This document shows positions 26,901 to 33,456 of a DNA stretch of 64,000 nt, piece after piece. A program made the translations under genes and the position numbers. The DNA is from Robertmurraya sp047302285. GTDB taxonomy: Bacteria; Bacillota; Bacilli; Bacillales; Cytobacillaceae. Below the pieces are notes generated by a model. That model was given only the letters and a program-made list of their open reading frames with translations. It was not told where the DNA came from and made no database searches. The stretch spans positions 2,232,001 through 2,296,000 of the forward strand of contig NZ_CP154845.1 of NCBI RefSeq assembly GCF_047302285.1, read 5' to 3'. Position 1 is the stretch's first letter. Each line of letters opens with the position of its first letter.

Positions 26901-29093
26901 TCGCTTCAAAAATCACAGAATTTAAGTTTGGAGACAGGGAATTTTCATCTAGCAGGTGCTACAAGTTCATTCATTATTATTACGAGAATCATTAAAGGTG
27001 ATCCATTAGAAGTAGTATTAAAAGAAATCAATCAACAATTAGCATTTGTAAATAAAATTCAATACTATCTTTCTATGAAATTTTTGCTAGAAATAAAAGA
27101 ATGGGTGGAATGGTTAATAGACGAACAGAATCCACCCCCACACCAACTTTACGAATTACGAGAAGACCCATCCGCTTTTATTATGCATAATACGGTTCGT
27201 TTACAAATGTCCTATATCGTAGAGGATGAAGAAAAGGCAAAAGTGATCATCAATGCTTTAAATAGTACTGTTACGAACAGCCTTGTCCTCGTCATTGCAC
27301 CAGAATTTTATTTTTATCATACTCTTTGGTTATGTCGTTTATTTAATAAGGAAACAAAAAGTGAACAGAATAAAATGAAGAAATACTTAAAACGCAACTT
27401 AAAGAAAATGGAAAAATGGGCGAAGCAATCAGCAGAAAACTATGAACACAAGTATCTGTTAATGAAAATGGAAACCGATAATCTTTTCAGTACGAATAAA
27501 TTGAATGAAAGTAGTTATGAGGTTGCTTTGAACAAAGCGCTCGAAAATGGATTTTTACAGGATGCTGCTATTATCTGTGAATGTACGGCCCGTTATTATC
27601 AGGAACAAAAGATACTTCGTCTTAGTAATTTTTATATAAAAGAGGCTTACCAAATCTATAAGCAGTGGGGAGCAGGGCGGAAATTATCGATTCTCTCAAA
27701 ACAGTTTCCCAATCTTTTAGTTCGTAAAGAAAAAAACTTGCAACTCGAAGGAGGACTCGATGTTATAGATTTGGAGGCGGTGATGAATACATCACAAGCA
27801 TTGTCAGGGGAAATCGTTTTAGAAAGCCTCATTCAAAAAGTTATGGAAATCGTGATTGAAAACGCTGGAGCAACAAAGGGTATATTGTTGTTGCAGGATG
27901 GAGAAGAACTTTCAATCGTTAGTGCACCTGATGAAGTCAATAACGAAGAACTCAATGAGGAAAATTTGCCTTTGCAAATCATCCAATACGTACAAAAAAG
28001 TCATGAGCCGATTATTTTACATCAAGCATGTGTTGAAGGACTATTTAAAGCAGATTCCTATATACAAACAAAGAAGGTCATGTCCCTTATGACTATCCCA
28101 TTATTACATCAAAGTCGGTTATTAGGCATCTTGTATATAGAAAATCACTTGCTTCCCTATGCATTTACAGAACGAGATTTGTTAGTGGTTACTACGATTG
28201 CTTCACAGGCAGCGATTTCCATTCAAAACGCATTTTTGTATATGAGCTTAGAAGAAAAGGTTAAGGTCAGAACAGAGGAATTGGAAATTGTGAACAAGAA
28301 CTTAGAACAAGCGAATGAAGAGCTCGCTGATGCACAGAGAGTAAGAATGGAGCTCTTGTCCAATATCTCGCATGATTTAAGGAACCCACTCACTTCGATT
28401 CAAGGATATATTGAAGCGATGCTAGATGGAATTGTAATTTCACCAGACAAACAAATGACCTATTTAAAACGCAGCAAGGAGAAACTCACTGGATTAAATC
28501 GATTAATTCAGGATCTCTTCGAATTGTCTAAACTTCAATATGGAAATATGACTTTTTTGAAGGAGATCGTGAATATCGAAAAGCTTTTTTATCACTTATG
28601 TGATCAGCATGAATGGGATATTCGTCAAAAAGGGTTGAGATTTAATTACGCTATAGTGGAATCAGAGGGTTTAAACCAGTCTCTTGTAAATGTCGATGTG
28701 GATAGGATTGAACAAGTGGTTACGAATATCGTTTCAAATGCAATTAAACATACAAATGAAGGTTCAATCACCATTACCATTAGGCTTCATAAAGAGCAAT
28801 CGCAAGTGGTTTTCTCCATTATAGATACAGGGAGCGGTATATCCCCTAAAGATCTAGAGAGGATTTTTGAGCGTTCTTTTACGGGACAAATGAATTCGTC
28901 CATAATTGGTAATGGACTGGGGTTATCAATCAGTAAAGAGATCATACATCATCACGACGGTGTCATTTGGGCTGAAAGTATTCAGGGAGAAGGGACGACG
29001 ATTTTCTTTACACTCCCGATTGTTGAAATTGAAGAGGGAACAACTGAAGAAATGGAAGCGATGGATGAATCTCTGTCATTACGTCATTTATAA
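23988..29093 (+). CDS. giant hybrid sensor: pseudokinase, AAA ATPase, TPR-like, GAF, histidine kinase
   Basis: About 1,700 residues in the layout of the ATP-binding sensor histidine kinases. The N-terminal protein-kinase-like fold keeps the later helices (SRSDLYSFGVVLYEMLTGQL) but lacks the VAIK lysine, the HRD catalytic loop (it reads LFGSFNPASILV) and DFG, so it is probably a pseudokinase. A STAND-type ATPase follows, with Walker A GNSGSGKTAL and Walker B LLLFIDDIQWAD. Next come a long helical repeat region (about 700-1250), a GAF domain (about 1270-1430), HisKA with NISHDLRNP (His about 1462 from this start) and HATPase (GNGLGLSIS). No membrane segment is seen. The start is uncertain: ATG 23937 is possible but overlaps an 11-bp repeat and adds a non-family leader. 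Confidence 0.88.
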   Translation: MLQVPGYEITRILDSTNNLDYYEGIKQENGKRVVILHSISFTKLGYEKKEWTEQPFLIEPIEIQSYEYHHSIVYDYFPFEKTLESLIRQNLLSIEQILSISIELATFLVKIHQQKGLFGSFNPASILVHLTDKKLYVATPIWAMNHGELQRILYSSPELTGRMEKDADSRSDLYSFGVVLYEMLTGQLPFPKADLIEIVHAHFTKIATPPSNFSSEIPDQLSLITQKLLEKSPEKRYQSAFSLKKDLERCQFEWKREGKISNFLLGQEDAVNKEKEKKLFGREKELQELNTLFSKAEAGNTEFVHISGNSGSGKTALVNAFIQSCEKKDVIVATGKWDQYERNVPYGPIIQAWKKIFRTILSQGESSTTKWRKLFLEKLGHRCQILSDLIPEFTWIIGQQTFAEKIGALERHNSILITFQQFLSVLTEEFTLLLFIDDIQWADQPTLELLRYLAKDREFPKLLVVLAGRDEMEQSAKSLQNIKLVQDLNGKSIYVRALNKKEVSEWLDQRYHFQGDFNNLTTYTYNLSQGNPFFLEQILITLEKENYITLNTHTNRYQFHISRFPINLIGNNIVDHIKNKLAQLSSPVTKTLKFVSCLGTNCTFNEMVQVTKSSRNDLLMDLYLLIDEGFICFSKQQNMENDIVLEFIHDKVQQAVYTSMTQEEQTFLHYQIGLSKWEEENKLDNPNHLYKLTDHLNLSVSLLNESQQEALIRINEKAGEFAKNAAAFDMAYHYFLQGRKLLKEGHWENNYQLSFKIFAGLGECAYLNSDFEVAEKSFESLLKNAKTNKEKMSVYNLKLVMYTHLSKLDDAVNSGATGLKLFGWKLDRPIGKIMIVKELFLIQLLTFRKKPEEFLQLPPMKNEENRLIMESLINMNAPSYHVNQNLATYLMLRALRFTLKHGDTDITALVYNNYALILSAGFGNFDKSYQFGKLALAHIEKRQVKKLKARVYFVFGSFVNHWKNSISTSLDSLQKSQNLSLETGNFHLAGATSSFIIITRIIKGDPLEVVLKEINQQLAFVNKIQYYLSMKFLLEIKEWVEWLIDEQNPPPHQLYELREDPSAFIMHNTVRLQMSYIVEDEEKAKVIINALNSTVTNSLVLVIAPEFYFYHTLWLCRLFNKETKSEQNKMKKYLKRNLKKMEKWAKQSAENYEHKYLLMKMETDNLFSTNKLNESSYEVALNKALENGFLQDAAIICECTARYYQEQKILRLSNFYIKEAYQIYKQWGAGRKLSILSKQFPNLLVRKEKNLQLEGGLDVIDLEAVMNTSQALSGEIVLESLIQKVMEIVIENAGATKGILLLQDGEELSIVSAPDEVNNEELNEENLPLQIIQYVQKSHEPIILHQACVEGLFKADSYIQTKKVMSLMTIPLLHQSRLLGILYIENHLLPYAFTERDLLVVTTIASQAAISIQNAFLYMSLEEKVKVRTEELEIVNKNLEQANEELADAQRVRMELLSNISHDLRNPLTSIQGYIEAMLDGIVISPDKQMTYLKRSKEKLTGLNRLIQDLFELSKLQYGNMTFLKEIVNIEKLFYHLCDQHEWDIRQKGLRFNYAIVESEGLNQSLVNVDVDRIEQVVTNIVSNAIKHTNEGSITITIRLHKEQSQVVFSIIDTGSGISPKDLERIFERSFTGQMNSSIIGNGLGLSISKEIIHHHDGVIWAESIQGEGTTIFFTLPIVEIEEGTTEEMEAMDESLSLRHL

Positions 29094-29103
29094 GCAAATT
29101 TTG

Positions 29104-29133
29104 AGAGTGGTACGCATTTACCACTCTTTTTCT
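29104..29133 (+). terminator. terminator after the giant kinase
   Basis: A 9-bp stem (29104-29112 with 29119-29127) followed by TTTTTCTTTTT. Confidence 0.8.
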
Positions 29134-29214
29134 TTTTCCCTTATTATAGAAGCCCATTCGGGACAACTTTCCTATTCATAGTATAGGTGTAGAGATAATG
29201 GGAGGTGGATAAGA

Positions 29215-29322
29215 ATGAGCGCAGGAGCTGGACACGGATATGGTGCTGGATTCGCTTTACTCGTTGTGTTGTTCATCCTTCTTATTATAGTTGGTGCTTC
29301 CTACATCGGCGGATGGTATTAA
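29215..29322 (+). CDS. YjcZ-family small membrane peptide (35 aa)
   Basis: A 35-residue peptide with a Gly/Ala-rich N-terminus (MSAGAGHGYGAGF) and one hydrophobic helix (ALLVVLFILLIIVGASY). This matches the YjcZ/sporulation-associated tiny membrane protein pattern of Bacillus. GGAGGTGG precedes the ATG. A second, related peptide gene follows about 100 bases later, so the two are a tandem duplication. Function unknown; relatives are often produced late in growth. Confidence 0.8.
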   Translation: MSAGAGHGYGAGFALLVVLFILLIIVGASYIGGWY

Positions 29323-29422
29323 TTTAGGAAAGCATCCGAATAAGAAGAGTTTAGACAAGAGGGCCGAGCATGATAAATGAAACGGCTCCATATTTTACAC
29401 TATTTAGGAAGGGAGTGGAGTA

Positions 29423-29554
29423 ATGGGTTACGGATATGGAGGATTTGGTGGATGTGGCTATGCTTACCCTGCAACTGGATACGGTACCGGCGGTTTCGTA
29501 TTAATTGTCGTATTGTTCATCCTTTTAATCATTGTTGGTGCAGCTTGGTTATAA
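29423..29554 (+). CDS. YjcZ-family small membrane peptide (43 aa)
   Basis: A 43-residue paralogue of the preceding gene: a Gly/Tyr-rich head (MGYGYGGFGGCGYAYPATGY) and the nearly identical hydrophobic helix VLIVVLFILLIIVGAAWL. The head contains one Cys. GGGAGTGGAG precedes the ATG and a strong terminator follows. Confidence 0.8.
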   Translation: MGYGYGGFGGCGYAYPATGYGTGGFVLIVVLFILLIIVGAAWL

Positions 29555-29561
29555 GCAAAAC

Positions 29562-29600
29562 AAACACAAAGGACCTGCTTCACGCAGGTTTTTTGTGTTT
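29562..29600 (+). terminator. intrinsic terminator
   Basis: ACCTGC (29573-29578) pairs with GCAGGT (29584-29589), extended by outer AAACACAAA/TTTGTGTTT pairing and followed by a T tract. Confidence 0.8.
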
Positions 29601-29637
29601 AGCGAACGCTGTTTTCGTATAGATTGTGGTTATTTGT

Positions 29638-29803
29638 AAAAACCCAGAAGCCGGTTTTTACCCTCATATCACGGTTATGGCTATACATGAAGTGTGCGAC
29701 GGCACTTTTCGCTCCCTAAATTAGGCATGTTGTCTCTTATTGCTTTCCAAAAACAATAAGTTTTTTTCGAAAGAAAATAAACAATGTATGCGAAAAGAGC
29801 CTT
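29638..29803 (+). repeat. dispersed intergenic repeat, copy 1
   Basis: About 165 bases closely similar to 58364-58506. Shared blocks include GGTTTTTACCCT, ATATCACGGTTATGGCTATA, AGTGTGCGACG and CACTTTTCGCTCCCTAAAT. It starts with an AAAAACC/GGTTTTT hairpin, contains an AGTGT/GCACT stem, and ends with GCGAAAAGAGCC, complementary to the internal CTTTTCGC. It carries no open frame and looks like a nonautonomous, structured repeat. Confidence 0.75.
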
Positions 29804-30054
29804 AACGAAAAAAATCAACTTACCGTTCAATTATCAAAAATTTTCAATTAAATGCGTGAAATCTATATATTTTGCCCATAATAAGAAGAAGAAAGGTGGA
29901 TGAACTAATTGTATCGAGGGTGAAATGTAAAAGGAAGTCTAATTTTATGATGTAGTTGCATTTATTCACTTTGCATGAAATAAATGTAAGTTATGTTTGG
30001 ATTCTCCCTATACTAAGACAATACTTATTAATTCTCACGAAGGGGGCGTTTATC

Positions 30055-30243
30055 ATTTTCTTTAATAGGAAATCACAAGAAGAAAAAGAGGAAGAAATTT
30101 TTCTGGATACAGAGGTCTATGCCTGTATGGACGATGGATGTATAGGTTGGATGAGAAAGGATTTTGCAAGTAATGATTTGAAATGTCCATTATGTGGTAA
30201 TGATACTTCAATGGAGGTCAGAGAACTTCCTAAAATCAATTAA
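30055..30243 (+). CDS. YdjO-like cold-inducible zinc-ribbon protein
   Basis: A 62-residue protein resembling B. subtilis YdjO. It opens with an FFNRKSQEEKEEE head, then has a two-CxxC-like zinc site split as CMDDGC and CPLCGNDTSM around GWMRKDFASNDLK. No ATG, GTG or TTG occurs at the family start. AGGGGG (30041-30046) lies eight bases before an ATT codon (30055) and five before an ATC (30052), so a non-canonical ATT or ATC start is proposed; a long AT-rich leader precedes it. Extending to an upstream TTG at 29956 would add about 30 residues unlike the family. Confidence 0.72.
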   Translation: MFFNRKSQEEKEEEIFLDTEVYACMDDGCIGWMRKDFASNDLKCPLCGNDTSMEVRELPKIN

Positions 30244-30282
30244 GGCTCTATTTGAAATTTTATACATATTAACTTCACGAAA

Positions 30283-30322
30283 AAAAGGCTTTCTCATTTG
30301 ACATGACGAAAGCCTTTTGTCT
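30283..30322 (+). terminator. terminator after the YdjO-like gene
   Basis: An 11-bp perfect stem (30283-30293 with 30308-30318) followed by GTCTTG, with a T-rich 3' arm. Confidence 0.75.
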
Positions 30323-30418
30323 TGTTTGAATTTCAGTTTTTATGAATGGAGTGGCTTCTGAATGAAAACGTTCACACGACTTTCACAAATCATGTGGGTA
30401 ATCGAATGGAAAAAGACT

Positions 30419-30424
30419 TATAAT
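30419..30424 (+). promoter_or_regulatory. -10 element before the large structured RNA
   Basis: A perfect TATAAT predicts transcription from about 30431, just before the first strand of the closing helix. The -35 region (near 30396-30401) is poor, so an activator or a longer element may be needed. Confidence 0.45.
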
Positions 30425-30430
30425 AAGAGT

Positions 30431-31073
30431 GTAAACAAAATTGGTTGTGACATTTTAGGAGGCTCAACCATGGTGCTCGTTCCGTAAATGAAAATAATAT
30501 TTTCGTGAACGTAAGCAAATGTTTTCCTTTATCACTTTGATTGGAAAGCGGATTACAAAAAAGGTTAGGAGATTGTAAACGACCAAATTAAACTTTTAAC
30601 TGTTAAACCATTTTAATACGGTTTCTCGCCTCACTAAGCGTAGTAAATAGTTGTTTAATCCACTTGGGTTAAGAATGGATGTTCTACCTATTAGGAAACA
30701 TTAACAGTACGTAGGACGAAAACTCTTACCCAGAAGATTCTAGAAAGAATTGGGATTGGTCGACAGTAAAAGTAAAATGGTATTGTTTAAACAATCCAAT
30801 TTGGCACCTTTCTAAAGTAAGTTCGAAGCATTCTATCAAATATAGGGATAAAGGAATGAGTAATTAAAATTGAATATGTTTGAACCAAGGTACTGCTTAT
30901 TAGTATAAATGCTAAATAAGTAGTGTAAAGCCTGATTAAACGGAACAAACACAGATTCAGTTAAAAGATAATCCTTACAAAGGAATATCTCGATAAACTG
31001 ATGAAATGGTTGGGTCTCCTAAGTTGTCACAACAAAAACCTCTCTACTAAAAACGGTAGAGAGGTTTTTGTTG
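30431..31073 (+). ncRNA. large structured noncoding RNA (about 600 nt)
   Basis: No credible open frame, but dense RNA structure. The ends close in a 27-position helix (30445-30471 with 31006-31032) with one U-U mismatch and a few G-U pairs. Inside, sequence-visible helices include 30474-30482 with 30507-30517 capped by GAAAAT/ATTTTC, 30520-30526 with 30542-30548, 30665-30674 with 30724-30732 enclosing 30681-30687 with 30711-30717, 30896-30901 with 30915-30920, and 30957-30962 with 30996-31001 enclosing two further 5-bp stems. An 18-bp terminator follows immediately. Size and a long end-to-end helix recall ornate RNAs such as OLE, GOLLD or ROOL, but I cannot assign a family; the OLE partner genes are not adjacent. 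Confidence 0.75.
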
Positions 31074-31076
31074 TTT
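31030..31076. terminator. strong bidirectional terminator
   Basis: A perfect 18-bp stem (31030-31047 with 31056-31073) with an 8-base loop. It ends the structured RNA and, from the other side, pepF. Its first bases overlap the 3' strand of the RNA closing helix. Confidence 0.92.
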
Positions 31077-31078
31077 AA

Positions 31079-32893
31079 CTATTTATAGCTTTCTTCGAGG
31101 ATATCTATAAGTGAACCTACATAGGCAACGGCTTTGCGAATCGGAGCAGGTTGAGACATATCAATGCCTGCGTGTTTCAATAAATCAATTGGTCTCTTCG
31201 TGCCGCCAGCTTTTAGTACTTCTAACCAACGATCAACTGCAGGTTTGCCTTCTTCCTTAATCAATTGGGACATCGTTGTAGAAGCAGTTAAACCAGCAGA
31301 ATAGGTATATGGATAAAGCCCCATATAATAATGAGGTTGTCTCATCCACGTTAAAGTAGCTCCTTCATCAATCTTAACCGTGTCTCCCCAGAATTCAGAC
31401 AGAACATTTCCTTTTGTCTCACTAAGTACTTTTGCTGTTAGAGGTATTCCATTTTCAGCAAGTTCATACACTCTTCTTTGGTATTCTCCCTCTAGAAGAT
31501 GTGTAACAAAGTTATGATAATAAGTACCAAGCAATTGCAATACTACCCATCGTTTCATTTGTGGATCAGTCGTGTTTGATAATAGATGATCTCCAAGCAG
31601 CATTTCGTTCATCGTTGAAGGGGCTTCGATGAAATAAGTTGAAGGTCTAGTGTTCATAATACGTTGATTTTTATTGGCTAAATAGAAATGGCCAGCATGT
31701 CCTAATTCATGGGCAAGAACAAATGCGCCTCTCATTGTATCCGTCCACGTAATTAAAATGAATGGATGGGAACCATAAGGGCTTGAGCAGAACGCTCCAG
31801 TTGATTTCCCAACATTATCAGCAAGATCAACCCATCTTTCTGTTAATCCTTTTTCCATAATGCTTAAATACTCTGGACCCATTACCTTTAGTGCATCTAA
31901 AATCACTTGGCTTGCTTCTTCATATGTTGTTTTTGGATTGAATTCTGGATCTAGTGGTGCCTTTAAATCACAAAAATGGAGCTCGTCCAACTGTAATACC
32001 TTCTTTTTTAATTGGGCATAGCGACGCATATGCGGTGCTAACTCTGTTTGGATAATATTTAATTGGTTTTCATACATTTCCTTTGATACTTGCTGAGGCT
32101 GTAAAAGCATGTCTGTAACAGAGTCATAGTTTCTTAGACGTGATAGAGTGACCTGTTTCTTCACCTCTGCTGCATACGTAGTAGCAAATGTATTTTTATA
32201 TTCTTTTAATGTATTCGCAAAGGACTCAAACGCTTTTCTTCGTATATTTGTGTCTGGAGTGAATTCGTAACGATCTTCATATAGAGCAAATGAGTTAGGT
32301 AACTCATCACCATTTTCATCGATGATGGGATCAAATTGCATATCCGCTAATTTACTTGCTTGATAAATCGCGTATGGTGCAGCATGTACATCACCTAGAG
32401 CTGCCAACACTTCTTCAGTCTCAGGGGAAAGTCGATATATTTTTTCTTCCAATAAATCCAGTAACATTTTTTCAAAAGGTTTTAAAGCTTCTTCATCTTG
32501 GATGTATTGTTTTAATGTTGCATCTGGAATCTCAAGTATTTCAGATTGAATAAACGATAGAGCAGCCCCTGTTTTTGAACGCAAATCGGCAATGATCGAT
32601 GCATTTGCTTGGTTTACTGGGTCTGTACTATCTCCAGATTGAAGTAGGGAAGCGTATGTAGCAACTAATATTAATTTCTCAGTTAATTTTTCCTGTAACT
32701 CGAGGCATGCTAATAATGTGCTTGCATGCTCATGGAGCTTACCTTTAAACACTGAAAAAGAGGACAACTCCTTTTCAATACTTGCGATTTCGTTTTCCCA
32801 CTCAACAGTTGATGCAAATAAATCCTCTAGCTTCCAGGTTAAATGAACTGGGACTTCTTCACGTTTTAGTCGTGTAGCTATTGTTTTCTCCAT
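31079..32893 (-). CDS. pepF: oligoendopeptidase F (M3 family)
   Basis: Cytoplasmic zinc metallopeptidase that cleaves short oligopeptides. The HExxH zinc site appears in LAHELGHAGHFYLA, with the downstream Glu in STFIEAPSTMNEMLLG-type context (here YFIEAPSTMNEMLL). At about 604 residues the length is normal for PepF. ATG 32893 follows GGAGGAG; a TTG at 32908 overlaps that site. It has no signal peptide and no operon partner. Its end abuts the terminator of the large structured RNA on the opposite strand. Confidence 0.96.
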   Translation of the reverse strand: MEKTIATRLKREEVPVHLTWKLEDLFASTVEWENEIASIEKELSSFSVFKGKLHEHASTLLACLELQEKLTEKLILVATYASLLQSGDSTDPVNQANASIIADLRSKTGAALSFIQSEILEIPDATLKQYIQDEEALKPFEKMLLDLLEEKIYRLSPETEEVLAALGDVHAAPYAIYQASKLADMQFDPIIDENGDELPNSFALYEDRYEFTPDTNIRRKAFESFANTLKEYKNTFATTYAAEVKKQVTLSRLRNYDSVTDMLLQPQQVSKEMYENQLNIIQTELAPHMRRYAQLKKKVLQLDELHFCDLKAPLDPEFNPKTTYEEASQVILDALKVMGPEYLSIMEKGLTERWVDLADNVGKSTGAFCSSPYGSHPFILITWTDTMRGAFVLAHELGHAGHFYLANKNQRIMNTRPSTYFIEAPSTMNEMLLGDHLLSNTTDPQMKRWVVLQLLGTYYHNFVTHLLEGEYQRRVYELAENGIPLTAKVLSETKGNVLSEFWGDTVKIDEGATLTWMRQPHYYMGLYPYTYSAGLTASTTMSQLIKEEGKPAVDRWLEVLKAGGTKRPIDLLKHAGIDMSQPAPIRKAVAYVGSLIDILEESYK

Positions 32894-33011
32894 AATTCTC
32901 CTCCTCAATTCGGGCGTATTTATTTCGATGCCCTAATTAAAATAATAACATGGATAATCAGGAAATTAATATAGTTTTCTAAATATTTTACATAATTGTT
33001 ATCACAGCATT

Positions 33012-33047
33012 AAAAAAGCTCTAGCGTACAAACATTACGCTAAAGCT
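33012..33047 (-). terminator. terminator of the YhfH-like gene
   Basis: TAGCGTA/TACGCTA plus AGCT/AGCT stem with one mismatch, followed on the minus strand by TTTTTT. Confidence 0.75.
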
Positions 33048-33064
33048 TATAATTCTAAAGACTA

Positions 33065-33199
33065 TTATTCGGATTTCTTTGCTAAACAGCGGTCACATTC
33101 CATTAAATAACTTTCTGCTTGTTCCTTCATGGTCTCTCCACATTGTGGACAGATCTTTTTTGGTAACATACGAAAAAATTCAACAGGACTTTTGATCAA
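33065..33199 (-). CDS. YhfH-like small zinc-ribbon protein (44 aa)
   Basis: A 44-residue protein with two CxxC pairs, in KKICPQCGETMKEQ and MECDRCLAKK, consistent with a tiny zinc ribbon. Its head (KSPVEFFRMLPKK) resembles YhfH-family proteins. The start is a TTG six bases after GGGGTG; another TTG three bases earlier is also possible. It is monocistronic with its own terminator. Function unknown. Confidence 0.7.
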   Translation of the reverse strand: MIKSPVEFFRMLPKKICPQCGETMKEQAESYLMECDRCLAKKSE

Positions 33200-33456
33200 C
33201 AAATTCACCCCTTTTCTAATACAGAAATAAAAAATATTTACTGTTATAATACAGTATACAACATCTTGAAAAAATGTGAACCCATTTTCGCAATTTTTTT
33301 AAAAAATATGAGTTGAATCTATTTATGTAAGCGATGGTAATCAAGGTTCATATCCTTTTTTCAAAAGTCTTAAGAGGATTTTGAAATATTTCTTTTAACT
33401 GGGGCAGGTTTACATTACAATCATAGTAGAAACTTTTCTTTGAAAAGGACTGATAT

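Noticed and set aside
29377..29622. 81-residue frame overlapping the second YjcZ-like peptide
   Set aside because: Arg/Trp/Cys-rich out-of-frame shadow without a ribosome binding site; the 43-aa Gly-rich frame is the real gene.
30431..31073. Protein-coding gene, tRNA-like, tmRNA, RNase P RNA or group I/II intron
   Set aside because: No open frame of note, none of the conserved core sequences I know for those RNAs, and the long end-to-end helix does not fit them.
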